From contig NZ_JAEHGE010000001.1 of NCBI RefSeq assembly GCF_016097415.1, forward strand, positions 3,607,213-3,671,212: a DNA stretch of 64,000 bases. Direction: 5' to 3'. A program made the translations under genes and the position numbers. Positions within the stretch are counted from its first letter, which is position 1; every line of letters begins with the position of its first letter. Of this stretch, positions 1 through 8,106 are shown piece by piece. Source of the stretch: a sulfur-oxidizing endosymbiont of Gigantopelta aegis. Lineage in GTDB: Bacteria; Pseudomonadota; Gammaproteobacteria; GRL18. A model generated the notes under the pieces. It ran no database searches and was not told the DNA's origin. It was given only the letters and a program-made list of their open reading frames with translations.

Positions 1-472
1 AAGGGAATCCAGTGCCTAATAATGCACTTTCTAAGCCTTTTTGTTTAGAGACACGGATACGGCGGTCATTGAGCATCGCACCTTCACCACGGCTGGCAGT
101 GAATAATTCTTGATTAGCCGGATTAAATACCACCGCCTGAGATAAACGGCCATTTTGCTTAAAAGCAATGGAGACGGCAAACTGAGGGAAGCCATGGAGA
201 AAATTGGTGGTGCCGTCTAATGGATCAATAATCCACTGAAATTTTTCATCACCGTCAAGTAGGCCATTTTCTTCGGCCTTGATAGCATGATTGGGATAAG
301 CTTTTCTAATCGTATCAATAATCACCATTTCAGCCTGACGGTCAACATCGGTGACAAAGTCATTGGCGCCTTTATTGGTCACTTTTAAGCTATCGACTTT
401 GTCCATGGAACGGTAAATAACAGTACCGGCTGCGCGAGCGGCACGCACTGCAATATTGAGCATAGGATGCAT
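1..472 (-). CDS. suhB: Inositol-1-monophosphatase SuhB, N-terminal part (runs off the window)
   Basis: Reading the minus strand from the ATG at 472 gives a protein starting MHPMLNIAVRAARAAG that continues open to base 1. It contains the metal-binding signature DPLDGTTNF followed by LHGFP, typical of the Mg-dependent inositol monophosphatase family, and NDFVTDVD upstream of it. In gammaproteobacteria SuhB hydrolyses inositol-1-phosphate and also acts as a partner of the Nus antitermination complex on rRNA. The C-terminal half lies outside the window. It is divergent from trmJ, a pairing common in gammaproteobacteria, which supports the call. Start choice follows the conserved MHPMLNIAVRAAR beginning. 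Confidence 0.93.
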   Translation of the reverse strand, partial: MHPMLNIAVRAARAAGTVIYRSMDKVDSLKVTNKGANDFVTDVDRQAEMVIIDTIRKAYPNHAIKAEENGLLDGDEKFQWIIDPLDGTTNFLHGFPQFAVSIAFKQNGRLSQAVVFNPANQELFTASRGEGAMLNDRRIRVSKQKGLESALLGTGFP

Positions 473-1477
473 TTGGAAGTCTCCGTAAAAATGCTGATAT
501 TGGCCTTAGCACTTAGGGCTAAAGACACGAATTAGAAGAATATTAACTACATTGGTATAAAATCTAGCGAGTATTCGGTGTTAAAGAGCAAATAAGCGAC
601 ATATTATAACATCAATACGTGTTAAAATTCACTTTCTCGAATTGTTTGTCGCTTTTTTTATAAGGTTCTTTTTTTAAGAGCATTTTTTAAATTAATTGCA
701 TTTAACTATCAGGTGCTTTAATGAGCATTAATAATATCCGTATTGTCATGATCAATACTTCTCACCCGGGCAATATCGGTGCTGCCGCCCGGGTGATGAA
801 AAACATGGGGCTAGATCGTTTGTATTTGGTGAACCCTAAGGAATTCCCTAATTATGAAGCGACCGCAATGGCTTCAGGTGCAGATGATTTACTGTCTCAG
901 GCCGTGGTCTGTGATTCCTTTGAAGAAGCCTTGGCGGGCTGTCGCTTAGTCTTAGGCACAACAGCAAGAGAACGTAAAATACAACATGAGTTCATTGATG
1001 CCCGTGAAGCCGGAGTGTTATCGGTAAGTGAAGCCGAACAACATGAAGTTGCTTTAGTGTTTGGGCGGGAAAGAACGGGCTTAACCAATGAGGAAATAGG
1101 CCTTTGTCATAAGCTGATCAATGTGCCTACGAATCCGGAGTATAGCTCCTTAAATGTTGCCTCTGCGGTGCAAATTATCAGCTATGTGATGTGTCAACAC
1201 TTTTCCGGACAGTTTTCTAAATATTTTTTTGGCTGTTTCAAGTGATTTTTGTCATTTTGTATTTCCTATCATTTTAGTTTCTCATGTTAACTTTAAACAG
1301 ATGAAGAGAAAGGGCTTTTGCCCTCTGGAACGATAGAGCCGTTCCATTCACCCAAGGTATTTTCACAACGGTAATGATCCTGTTACAATATCTTCACGGC
1401 ACAGGCTGAGGAGCCGATGGCCGTCAACGGTAATGGGCGGCATTTATGTCGCCTTTACCCCTCTTCAATCAATCGAT

Positions 1478-2341
1478 TTAAGCTATTTCCTGCTGTATTT
1501 CATAATCGACTGGTGACAAATAATCATTAGCCGAATGAAGTCGCTCCCGATTATAAAATACCTCAATATATTCAAATATTGCCTGCTTTGCTTCTACTCT
1601 GGTTTTGAATCGACAATGGTGCGTCAATTCAGTTTTCAAACTATGAAAGAAGCTCTCTGATACAGCATTGTCCCAGCAATTTCCTTTGCGGCTCATAGAC
1701 TGAATTATGTTATGATCCGACAATATTTTTCTATGACTATCAGAGGCATATTGGCTACCTCGGTCAGTATGCCAAAGCAATCCATCCATTGGTTTACGCT
1801 TCCATATGGCCATCAGTAAAGCATCATTGACTAGCTTGGCTTTCATTCGCTCATCCATCGACCAGCCAACAATTTGCCTAGAGAATAAGTCAATGACAAC
1901 CGCTAAATATAACCAGCCTTCCTTGGTGGCAATATAGGTAATATCACCCACATAGTAGCGATCAGGTTGAGAGACAGTAAACTCTCTTTCCAGTAAATTT
2001 GGAGATATACGCTTATTATGCTTGGAATTAGTCGTCGCTTTAAAGCGTCTCTTCGTTTTACAAAACAAACCGGCTTTTTTCATTAATCGACCAATTCTCC
2101 GGCGGCTTATATGAACGCCTTTTTCAGCCAGTTTTTCTTTTAAGACGACGGGTTCCATAAGTCTTGCGACTGTCTTCAAACAGTTTTTTAGCTGCTCAGT
2201 AAGCGCTTCATTTTCTTTCTCTCTATCCGTTTTAGGAGAGCTAACCCAATCATAATAGCAACTACGGGAAACATCCATAAAACGGCACAGAATCGTTACC
2301 GGGTAATCTTTAGCCTGATCAGTTATCCATGCGTACTTCAC
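1478..2341 (-). CDS. IS3-family transposase OrfB, DDE integrase (copy A)
   Basis: This 287-residue frame has an HTH_21-like N-terminal part and an rve integrase core with the DDE residues visible in [21 protein letters not shown] and [19 protein letters not shown]. It starts at a GTG (reading MKYAWITD) that overlaps the end of OrfA. Residues about 50-67 read [18 protein letters not shown], where the family expects the [18 protein letters not shown] stretch; that stretch is present in the -1 frame. Two compensating one-base A-run changes explain this, so this copy stays open but with a garbled segment. Activity is doubtful. Confidence 0.85.
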   Translation of the reverse strand: MKYAWITDQAKDYPVTILCRFMDVSRSCYYDWVSSPKTDREKENEALTEQLKNCLKTVARLMEPVVLKEKLAEKGVHISRRRIGRLMKKAGLFCKTKRRFKATTNSKHNKRISPNLLEREFTVSQPDRYYVGDITYIATKEGWLYLAVVIDLFSRQIVGWSMDERMKAKLVNDALLMAIWKRKPMDGLLWHTDRGSQYASDSHRKILSDHNIIQSMSRKGNCWDNAVSESFFHSLKTELTHHCRFKTRVEAKQAIFEYIEVFYNRERLHSANDYLSPVDYEIQQEIA

Positions 2342-2639
2342 AAAGTTTCCCTTGCAAAGTACGCTGTGGCCTTTTTAATAAATCACGCTCCTGAATCACT
2401 TTTGCCAATTCTTTTTTCAGACGTTTTACTTCATCATAAATGTGTTCATCACTTCTATTGGCTACCGTCTTCACCGGTTTGGAATATTTACTGATCCAGG
2501 TATGTAGAGTATTTACATTAACACCTAGCTCCCTGGCAGTCTGAGAAACGGGTTGATCCGTCTCATTAGCTAATTTGACAGCTGATTCTTTAAATTCTGA
2601 TGTATAGCTTTTATTCGGTTTTTTTGTTTGATCATTCAT
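2319..2639 (-). CDS. IS3-family OrfA, helix-turn-helix DNA-binding protein (copy A)
   Basis: A 106-residue frame starting [17 protein letters not shown] with the HTH_Tnp_1 fold ([21 protein letters not shown]) and a C-terminal leucine-rich helix ([20 protein letters not shown]). OrfA binds the terminal repeats and forms the OrfAB transposase by frameshifting in this family. After DLLK the frame reads [13 protein letters not shown], while the usual ending ([12 protein letters not shown], stop) is present one frame away, as if one A were missing from the run after TTA. The same five-A run is seen in all six copies in this window. Confidence 0.85.
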   Translation of the reverse strand: MNDQTKKPNKSYTSEFKESAVKLANETDQPVSQTARELGVNVNTLHTWISKYSKPVKTVANRSDEHIYDEVKRLKKELAKVIQERDLLKRPQRTLQGKLCEVRMDN

Positions 2640-3005
2640 TTTAGGTCACACTTTTTATCTTTTAGTTATTTTAAGTTGTGTGTCCGGTTAAGTATAGCCA
2701 CATTAATGAAGTGATGATGGCTCTACAAAGCCTGAGCAAAAAAGCTGAAAAGGAACAAGCCATTGACTATGCTTCAAGTGACAATATGGAACGTTTTTAT
2801 GAACACTTGCAGCAAACATTGATTGATATTGATTTTTTACGCGTGCAACAATCACCACAACTCATGCCTAAATTACGCCATATATACAATCGAACCCGCT
2901 TGAAAGAAGAAGAATTAAATATCCTTCGGGGTGTTTTGAATAAAACCCAGCGGCTGATAAAATAAATTGAACCATTTTCGTAAATATTCAGCGTATTGAG
3001 CCTAT

Positions 3006-3141
3006 CAATAGAGTATCCGGTTGAATAGCTTGTCTTTACAGGGTTTTGAAAATAGGATGTTTTCATAAAGCGTCACAGGGATGTGCTTGGCGACCCTGTA
3101 AAGACAAGCTGTTTAATCGGATACGGGAATTATACTGAACA
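3006..3141. repeat. 136-bp palindromic intergenic repeat, copy 1 (upstream of cysE)
   Basis: Two arms of about 32 bp (3013-3044 and 3093-3124) are near-perfect inverted repeats beginning GTATCC and including GCTTGTCTTTACAGGGT, separated by a 48-bp spacer. The whole unit, including the flanking CAATAGAG and GAATTATACTGAACA, recurs at 7903-8039 with scattered differences. No open reading frame is present. It resembles a miniature inverted-repeat element. Confidence 0.85.
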
Positions 3142-3323
3142 ATTACCCATTTTCTTTGATATTTGTCGGGTTTGCCCCAAATTATGAGATTGAGTGTTGG
3201 TTTATTTCCTAGTAAAATGCACAGTCTTTGTCGATAGGCTTAGTTTTTGATGAAAAACACAGCTATAAATGCGAAATAGGGATTTATATGACTTTATTTA
3301 ATAGTACGGGTTGAGAATGCTAG

Positions 3324-4268
3324 ATGTTTGAACATTTAAAAGAAGACATTCAATGTGTTTTTGATCGCGATCCAGCGGCACGTAACTATTTTGAAGTGCT
3401 GACAACCTATCCCGGTGTGCATGCGATGATTTTTTATCGTATCAATAACCGCTTATGGCGTTGGAATATACAATGGCTAGCGCGCTTTTTCTCCTCAACC
3501 GCGAGAATTTTAACCGGTATTGAAATACACCCCGGTGCTACGATAGGGCGTCGTTTTTTTATTGATCATGGCATGGGTGTAGTGATTGGTGAAACGACAG
3601 TCATTGGTGATGATTGTACCTTATATCATGGTGTTACCCTGGGTGGCACCTCATGGAATGCGGGCAAACGCCATCCAACACTATGTAATGATGTGGTCGT
3701 TGGTGCCGGTGCTAAAGTATTGGGCCCGATTACTTTGGCTGATGGGGCTCGAATTGGCTCCAATGCGGTTGTAGTCAAAGATGTGCCAGAGTCATGTACG
3801 GTGGTGGGTATTCCAGGCCGAGTGATATCAGCGACCAAGCCGTCCACAGACAAGATCCAAAGTGATGCCATTGATGAAGTAATTAAAAAAGCGCATCCCA
3901 ATGATGAACAACGTGAACACATGGCGAAGAAAATAGGTTTTGATGCCTACGGTACTTCCGGTGATATGCCTGATCCAATTGCTCACGCAATTAATTGTAT
4001 GCTGGATCACATGCATTCGGTTGATGATAAGCTAGAAAAAATGTGTACCGCCATTCGTTCCATTGATGCTGAATTCCCAGAAATCAGTATCCCCGAAGTG
4101 CACATCTGTGAAATAACACCGGTTGACGATAAGTCAGAAGGCTGTCCGGCGCAGGATTTTTGCAGTAATGCACCGGGCAACAAACAAGAAGATAATGTTC
4201 AAATAGTACATTTAGAGACGAATGTCTCCGCAGATAAAAGTGCCCGTGCCTGTGATGAAAAATTATAA
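3324..4268 (+). CDS. cysE: Serine O-acetyltransferase
   Basis: CysE transfers acetyl from acetyl-CoA to L-serine, giving O-acetylserine for cysteine synthesis in the cytosol. The protein (314 residues) has the short N-terminal helical domain with [16 protein letters not shown], a left-handed beta-helix of hexapeptide repeats ([30 protein letters not shown]), the GVTLGGTS catalytic-loop motif and the VVGIPGRV end. It is of the shorter-N-terminus (EpsC-like) type. About 120 residues follow the beta-helix, longer than usual, ending in an acidic cysteine-containing tail (CPAQDFCSN). Its position just upstream of iscR links cysteine supply with cluster assembly, since IscS uses cysteine. Start: ATG 3324. 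Confidence 0.93.
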   Translation: MFEHLKEDIQCVFDRDPAARNYFEVLTTYPGVHAMIFYRINNRLWRWNIQWLARFFSSTARILTGIEIHPGATIGRRFFIDHGMGVVIGETTVIGDDCTLYHGVTLGGTSWNAGKRHPTLCNDVVVGAGAKVLGPITLADGARIGSNAVVVKDVPESCTVVGIPGRVISATKPSTDKIQSDAIDEVIKKAHPNDEQREHMAKKIGFDAYGTSGDMPDPIAHAINCMLDHMHSVDDKLEKMCTAIRSIDAEFPEISIPEVHICEITPVDDKSEGCPAQDFCSNAPGNKQEDNVQIVHLETNVSADKSARACDEKL

Positions 4269-4297
4269 TCCGTCTAGCCTTGGGGAGTCTATAAAAA

Positions 4298-4350
4298 ATA
4301 CTTGACTAAAACGCTAGGTTTTCTTAAGATGGGTAAATGATATCTTAAGA
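4298..4350 (+). promoter_or_regulatory. Probable iscR promoter with IscR-like operator
   Basis: A -35 TTGACT (4302-4307) and a -10 TAAGAT (4325-4330) are separated by 17 bp. The -35 lies inside ATACTTGACTAAAACGCTAG (from 4298), which resembles the type 1 IscR box, a site bound by [2Fe-2S]-IscR to repress its own operon. An inverted repeat TCTTAAGAT / ATCTTAAGA (4322-4330 and 4342-4350) overlaps the -10 and start region. The match is by eye to the known consensus; regulation is inferred. Confidence 0.6.
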
Positions 4351-4366
4351 ATACAGGAAAACATCA

Positions 4367-4852
4367 ATGAGATTGACCACAAAAGGGCGCTACGCAGTAA
4401 CAGCAATGCTGGATTTAGCTTTACACTATGAGCAAGGCCCGATTACTTTGGCCGATATCTCACAGCGTCAGGAAATCTCACTTTCTTATCTGGAACAGCT
4501 TTTTTCTAAATTAAGAAAAAATGAACTAGTGGATAGTGCCAGAGGTCCAGGTGGTGGCTATCGCCTGAGCCGACCTGCTGATGAAGTCGCGGTGGCGGAA
4601 ATTATTGCTGCTGTAGACGAAACAGTTGATGCGACACGTTGTAAGCGTAAGGGTAACTGCCAACATGAAGAACGTTGTTTGACTCATGAGCTTTGGTGTG
4701 ATTTAAGCGATCAAATCTTTAATTTTTTGGCCAATATCTCTTTGGGCAACTTAGTTGAAAAACAAGCGGTTAAAGAAGTGGCTCGTCGTCAGGATGATGC
4801 GGTGGCAATGAACCATATACGCCTAAAAGAACAACGCACTGCTGAGGCTTAA
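4367..4852 (+). CDS. iscR: Rrf2-family iron-sulfur regulator IscR
   Basis: IscR senses the [2Fe-2S] supply and represses the isc operon when loaded. The 161-residue protein starts [20 protein letters not shown], with the winged helix ([31 protein letters not shown]) and the three cluster-ligand cysteines in [13 protein letters not shown]. It has an AGGAAAAC ribosome site ahead of the ATG and opens the isc gene cluster. Probable self-repression is through the site at 4298-4322. Confidence 0.96.
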   Translation: MRLTTKGRYAVTAMLDLALHYEQGPITLADISQRQEISLSYLEQLFSKLRKNELVDSARGPGGGYRLSRPADEVAVAEIIAAVDETVDATRCKRKGNCQHEERCLTHELWCDLSDQIFNFLANISLGNLVEKQAVKEVARRQDDAVAMNHIRLKEQRTAEA

Positions 4853-4938
4853 ACCTCATAGGTTTACTATCTCATAGAAAAAACGAATACCAATACTGGA
4901 ATCCTTGCCAGTGTGACTAATGATGACAGGAATGATTA

Positions 4939-6153
4939 ATGAGTTCACCGATATATCTGGATTATTCAGCAACAACACCAGTTGATAAACGTGTTGCCGA
5001 GACAATGTGCCACTATTTAACAATTGAAGGGACTTTCGGAAACCCAGCTTCCCGCTCACATAAATATGGTTGGGATGCAGAATCGGCTGTTGAAGAAGCC
5101 CGTGAAAATGTTGCTGCATTGATCAATGCAGACGCCAAAGAAATTGTTTGGACCTCGGGTGCAACAGAATCTGACAACCTGGCTATTAAAGGGGCTGCAC
5201 ACTTTTATGCTAAGCGTGGTAAACATATCATCACGTCAAAAACTGAGCATAAAGCGGTTTTAGATACTTGCCGTCAGTTAGAACGTGAAGGTTATGAAGT
5301 CACCTATCTTGATCCGGAAGAAGATGGTCTTATTGACTTGGCAAAACTTGAAGCGGCTATGCGTGATGACACTATCTTAGTTTCTATCATGCACGTGAAT
5401 AACGAAATTGGTGTGATTCAGGATATCGAAGCCATTGGTGAAATGTGTCGTGCCAGAAAAATTGTTTTTCATGTTGATGCCGCACAAAGTGCCGGCAAAA
5501 CAGAAATTGATTTGAAAAAATTAAAAGTGGATTTATTATCTTTATCAGCACATAAAGTTTACGGTCCTAAAGGTATTGGTGCACTCTATGTGCGCCGTAA
5601 GCCAAGAATTCGTATTGAAGCTCAAATGCACGGTGGTGGCCATGAGCGCGGTATGCGTTCCGGTACTTTAGCACCGCATCAAATTGTTGGTATGGGTGAA
5701 GCATTTAAGATAGCGAAAGCAGAAATGCTGGATGAAAACAAACGCATCCTGGCTTTACGTGACCGCTTATTAAAAGGCTTCGAAGGTATGGAAGAGCTTT
5801 ATGTCAATGGTAATCTAGAACAGCGCGTCCCGCACAATTTGAACTTAAGCTTCAATTTTGTTGAAGGCGAGTCATTATTGATGGCCATTGATTCATTGGC
5901 TGTTTCTTCTGGTTCAGCCTGTACATCGGCTAGTCTGGAACCTTCTTATGTCTTACGTGCAATTGGTCGTAATGATGAACTGGCACACAGCTCCATTCGT
6001 TTCAGTATCGGTCGTTTTACCACTGAAGAAGATGTGGATTACACGGTGCAACTATTAAAAGAAAAAGTGGATAAACTGAGATTGTTATCACCTTTATGGG
6101 ATATGTATAAAGACGGAATTGATATTTCATCAATTCAATGGAATGCGCACTAA
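4939..6153 (+). CDS. iscS: Cysteine desulfurase IscS
   Basis: This PLP enzyme takes sulfur from cysteine as a persulfide and hands it to IscU and to tRNA-thiolation enzymes. The 404-residue protein starts [16 protein letters not shown], has the PLP lysine in [11 protein letters not shown] and the persulfide cysteine in [10 protein letters not shown] near residue 328. The C-terminus ends SIQWNAH, matching the SIEWAHH-like tail that binds IscU. Length is the family norm. It follows iscR by 86 bp, and AGGAATGATTA precedes the start. Confidence 0.97.
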   Translation: MSSPIYLDYSATTPVDKRVAETMCHYLTIEGTFGNPASRSHKYGWDAESAVEEARENVAALINADAKEIVWTSGATESDNLAIKGAAHFYAKRGKHIITSKTEHKAVLDTCRQLEREGYEVTYLDPEEDGLIDLAKLEAAMRDDTILVSIMHVNNEIGVIQDIEAIGEMCRARKIVFHVDAAQSAGKTEIDLKKLKVDLLSLSAHKVYGPKGIGALYVRRKPRIRIEAQMHGGGHERGMRSGTLAPHQIVGMGEAFKIAKAEMLDENKRILALRDRLLKGFEGMEELYVNGNLEQRVPHNLNLSFNFVEGESLLMAIDSLAVSSGSACTSASLEPSYVLRAIGRNDELAHSSIRFSIGRFTTEEDVDYTVQLLKEKVDKLRLLSPLWDMYKDGIDISSIQWNAH

Positions 6154-6196
6154 ATTTTAGCGCAACACTCCAATAACGATAGAAAAATTGAGGTAA

Positions 6197-6586
6197 ATGA
6201 CAATGGCTTATAGCGATAAAGTAATGGACCACTATGAAAATCCACGTAATGTTGGCACCATGGATAATGATGAATCCGGTGTTGGTACGGGGATGGTTGG
6301 TGCGCCAGCCTGTGGCGATGTAATGCGTTTGCAAATCAAAGTAGACGAGCAGGGTATCATCGAAGATGCTAAGTTTAAAACCTATGGCTGTGGATCAGCG
6401 ATTGCTTCAAGCTCTCTGGTAACAGAATGGGTAAAAGGTAAGACATTGGAAGAAGCAGGTCAAATTAAAAATACTGATATCGCTGAAGAACTGGCTCTAC
6501 CACCCGTTAAAATTCACTGTTCAGTACTTGCTGAAGATGCAATTAAAGCAGCTATTACTGATTATAAAGAAAAGCAATCTAGCTAA
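6197..6586 (+). CDS. iscU: Iron-sulfur cluster scaffold IscU
   Basis: IscU is the scaffold on which [2Fe-2S] clusters are built before transfer by HscA/HscB. The 129-residue protein has the three cluster cysteines at residues 39 (GAPACGD), 65 (YGCGSA) and 108 (IHCSVLAED), and the HscA recognition sequence LPPVK at 101-105. A second in-frame ATG two codons later (MAYSDKV) is the start used by most homologues and may be the real one. It sits 43 bp after iscS. Confidence 0.97.
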   Translation: MTMAYSDKVMDHYENPRNVGTMDNDESGVGTGMVGAPACGDVMRLQIKVDEQGIIEDAKFKTYGCGSAIASSSLVTEWVKGKTLEEAGQIKNTDIAEELALPPVKIHCSVLAEDAIKAAITDYKEKQSS

Positions 6587-6697
6587 ATAAATAACCTTTA
6601 TTTATTAGTGGTAATTCTTTACTACCATAGAAATAGAGGTTATCGTACAGCTTCTTGATAAGAAAAGCGTTTAGAATTGATGATTTAGGTTATTTTT

Positions 6698-7021
6698 ATG
6701 GCAATTACACTCACTGATGCAGCAGCAAAACACGTTGTCGGTTTTATTAAAAACCGTGGCAAAGGCGAAGCATTACGCCTAGGCGTGAAAACAAATGGTT
6801 GTTCCGGTATGGGCTATGTACTTGAATTTGCCGATAGCGTTGAAGATGAAGACGAAGTCTTTGAAGACAAGGGTGTAAAAATCATCGTTGATCCTAAAAG
6901 CCTGATCTACATCGATGGCACAGAGCTCGACTATGGCCGCGAAGGCTTAAACGAAGGTTTCAAGTTTAACAACCCGAATGTTAAAGACGCTTGTGGTTGT
7001 GGTGAGAGTTTCAACGTCTAG
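6698..7021 (+). CDS. iscA: Iron-sulfur carrier protein IscA
   Basis: An A-type cluster carrier that delivers iron-sulfur clusters to apo-proteins. The 107-residue protein has the three conserved cysteines at 35 (NGCSGMGY), 99 and 101 (ACGCGESF). Length and motifs match IscA. The DNA that encodes the last residues (GAGTTTCAACGT) is repeated three more times just after the stop codon, which is unusual. It lies between iscU and hscB, as in the standard operon. Confidence 0.95.
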   Translation: MAITLTDAAAKHVVGFIKNRGKGEALRLGVKTNGCSGMGYVLEFADSVEDEDEVFEDKGVKIIVDPKSLIYIDGTELDYGREGLNEGFKFNNPNVKDACGCGESFNV

Positions 7022-7106
7022 TAACAAAGAGTTTCAACGTTTAGTAATAAAGAGTTTCAACGTTTAGTAATAAAGAGTTTCAACGTCCAGTAATAAAGAG
7101 TTTTAA
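7004..7106 (+). repeat. Tandem repeat derived from the 3' end of iscA (23-bp unit, about 4 copies)
   Basis: The unit GAGTTTCAACGTYTAGTAAYAAA starts inside the last codons of iscA and repeats about four times with single-base changes; the last copy is degraded (GAGTTTTAATCG). Each unit carries a TAG or TAATAA stop, so the repeats do not extend the protein. The pattern indicates replication slippage. Confidence 0.9.
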
Positions 7107-7266
7107 TCGTTGGCTTCAATTGAGGTGGATAAGCTTGCACATCCACCTTAACCACTAAATATCAACTCACAACTATCATACAAACTTGAAAGCAAACAAA
7201 ACACCGGTTTAACACTTCCCACATATAAACCGCATCATCATTCACGTCTCAGGCTACTTCGTTCTC

Positions 7267-7848
7267 ATGACAAATAATAGCAATAACATTCCGACAGATA
7301 ATTACTTTAGCTTACTGGGTATGGTCGTTCATTTTGATGTCGATAAAACAGCACTGACAAACAATTACCATGAGATCCAAAAAAGCATACACCCTGACAA
7401 CTATGCCAATGCCTCCGATTTAGAGCGTCGCTTGTCAATCCAAAAAGCGGCACAGATCAATGATGCCTTGCAAACCTTGAAAGATCCCACTCGACGTGCC
7501 ACATATCTATTATCCTTATTTGGCATCGAACTGAATGAAAATGATACTAGTGTTGAGCCTGCTTTTTTGATGGAACAAATGGAGCTAAGAGAAAGCCTCT
7601 CTCAAGTGGGCGATAAAAGCGATCCGCTAGCAGCATTGGATGGCATTTTAAACAATGTTAAGCAGCGTATTAAAGAGGCGATTGAAGTATTAAGATCATT
7701 ATTTCAACAGCTCACCTTAGATAAAGTAGCAACTAATCAAGATGAACTGCTGAAAAAGGCAAAATCCGAGGTGTTAAAAATGCAATTTTTAAATCGCCTG
7801 CAGGAAGAATGTCTGAATAAAGAAGAAGACTTGGCTGATCAATACTAG
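7267..7848 (+). CDS. hscB: Fe-S cluster co-chaperone HscB
   Basis: HscB is the J-domain partner that brings IscU to HscA and stimulates its ATPase. The 193-residue protein has an N-terminal J domain (YFSLLGMVVHFDVD) with the diagnostic HPD at residues 42-44, followed by the C-terminal three-helix domain that binds IscU (residues about 95-185). The gap to iscA (245 bp) is larger than usual and carries the iscA-derived tandem repeat. No strong ribosome site is seen before the ATG. Confidence 0.94.
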   Translation: MTNNSNNIPTDNYFSLLGMVVHFDVDKTALTNNYHEIQKSIHPDNYANASDLERRLSIQKAAQINDALQTLKDPTRRATYLLSLFGIELNENDTSVEPAFLMEQMELRESLSQVGDKSDPLAALDGILNNVKQRIKEAIEVLRSLFQQLTLDKVATNQDELLKKAKSEVLKMQFLNRLQEECLNKEEDLADQY

Positions 7849-7902
7849 TCTCTCTTGTAACTATTAACTGATTTTTTTAGGATTAAGTGCATTGTAGAGT
7901 TC

Positions 7903-8039
7903 CAATAGAGTATCCGATTAAATGGCTTGTCTTTACAGGGTTTTGAAAACAGGATGTTTTCATAAAGCGTCACATGGATGTGCTCGAGCGACCCGGTAAA
8001 GACAAGCCATTTAATTGGGTACGTGAATTACACTGAACA
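7903..8039. repeat. 137-bp palindromic intergenic repeat, copy 2 (upstream of hscA)
   Basis: Same unit as at 3006-3141: CAATAGAGTATCCG, arms with GGCTTGTCTTTACAGGG / CCGGTAAAGACAAGCC, and the closing GAATTACACTGAACA. Compensatory changes keep the arms paired (AATGGCTT pairs with AAGCCATT here, AATAGCTT with AAGCTGTT in copy 1). It separates hscB from hscA inside the isc operon. Confidence 0.85.
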
Positions 8040-8106
8040 GTAACGTCATTTTTTTAGCAAGAAATGGCAAGAATTATTAACGAATTTAATTAGAAATTAT
8101 ATCACT

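Larger units (their letters stand above)
1187..2705 (-). mobile_element. IS3-family element, copy A, full length (1519 bp)
   Basis: Ends were defined by comparing copies. The right end (1187) starts TGATGTGTCAACACTTTTCC and the left end, read on the minus strand from 2705, starts TAATGTGGCTATACTTAACC. Over 25 bp, 18 positions match, ending in CCGGACA in both. It is flanked by ATG direct repeats (1184-1186 and 2706-2708), a 3-bp target duplication usual for IS3 elements. It carries orfA and orfB on the minus strand and interrupts trmJ. About 290 bp of non-coding sequence follows orfB inside the element. Confidence 0.95.
721..2965 (+). pseudogene. trmJ: tRNA (cytidine/uridine-2'-O-)-methyltransferase TrmJ, split by an IS3-family element
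   Basis: The N-terminal part (721-1186) encodes a SpoU/TrmH-fold methyltransferase with HPGNIGAAARVMKNMG, the FGRERTGL motif and NPEYSSLNVASAVQ, all typical of TrmJ, which methylates position 32 of tRNAs. The C-terminal part resumes at 2709 and shows the TrmJ tail with FYEHLQQTL, RTRLKEEELNILRG. An IS3-family element lies at 1187-2705 with a 3-bp ATG duplication on each side. Removing it and one ATG restores a single 240-residue frame reading SYEVMMALQSL across the junction, close to the E. coli length. As it stands the 5' part reads into the IS and stops at 1245, so the dimerisation tail is lost. The gene is probably non-functional. Confidence 0.93.

Noticed and set aside
594..654. Possible terminator AAGCGACA/TGTCGCTT upstream of trmJ
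   Set aside because: An 8-bp stem with a 45-base loop is too weak, and it lies between divergent genes where no terminator is expected.
2678..2708. Independent gene start for the frame 2678-2965
   Set aside because: Its first codons are the IS3 left end; the rest is the TrmJ C-terminus.
7004..7106. Short CRISPR-like array
   Set aside because: The 23-bp units are directly adjacent with no spacers and derive from iscA.
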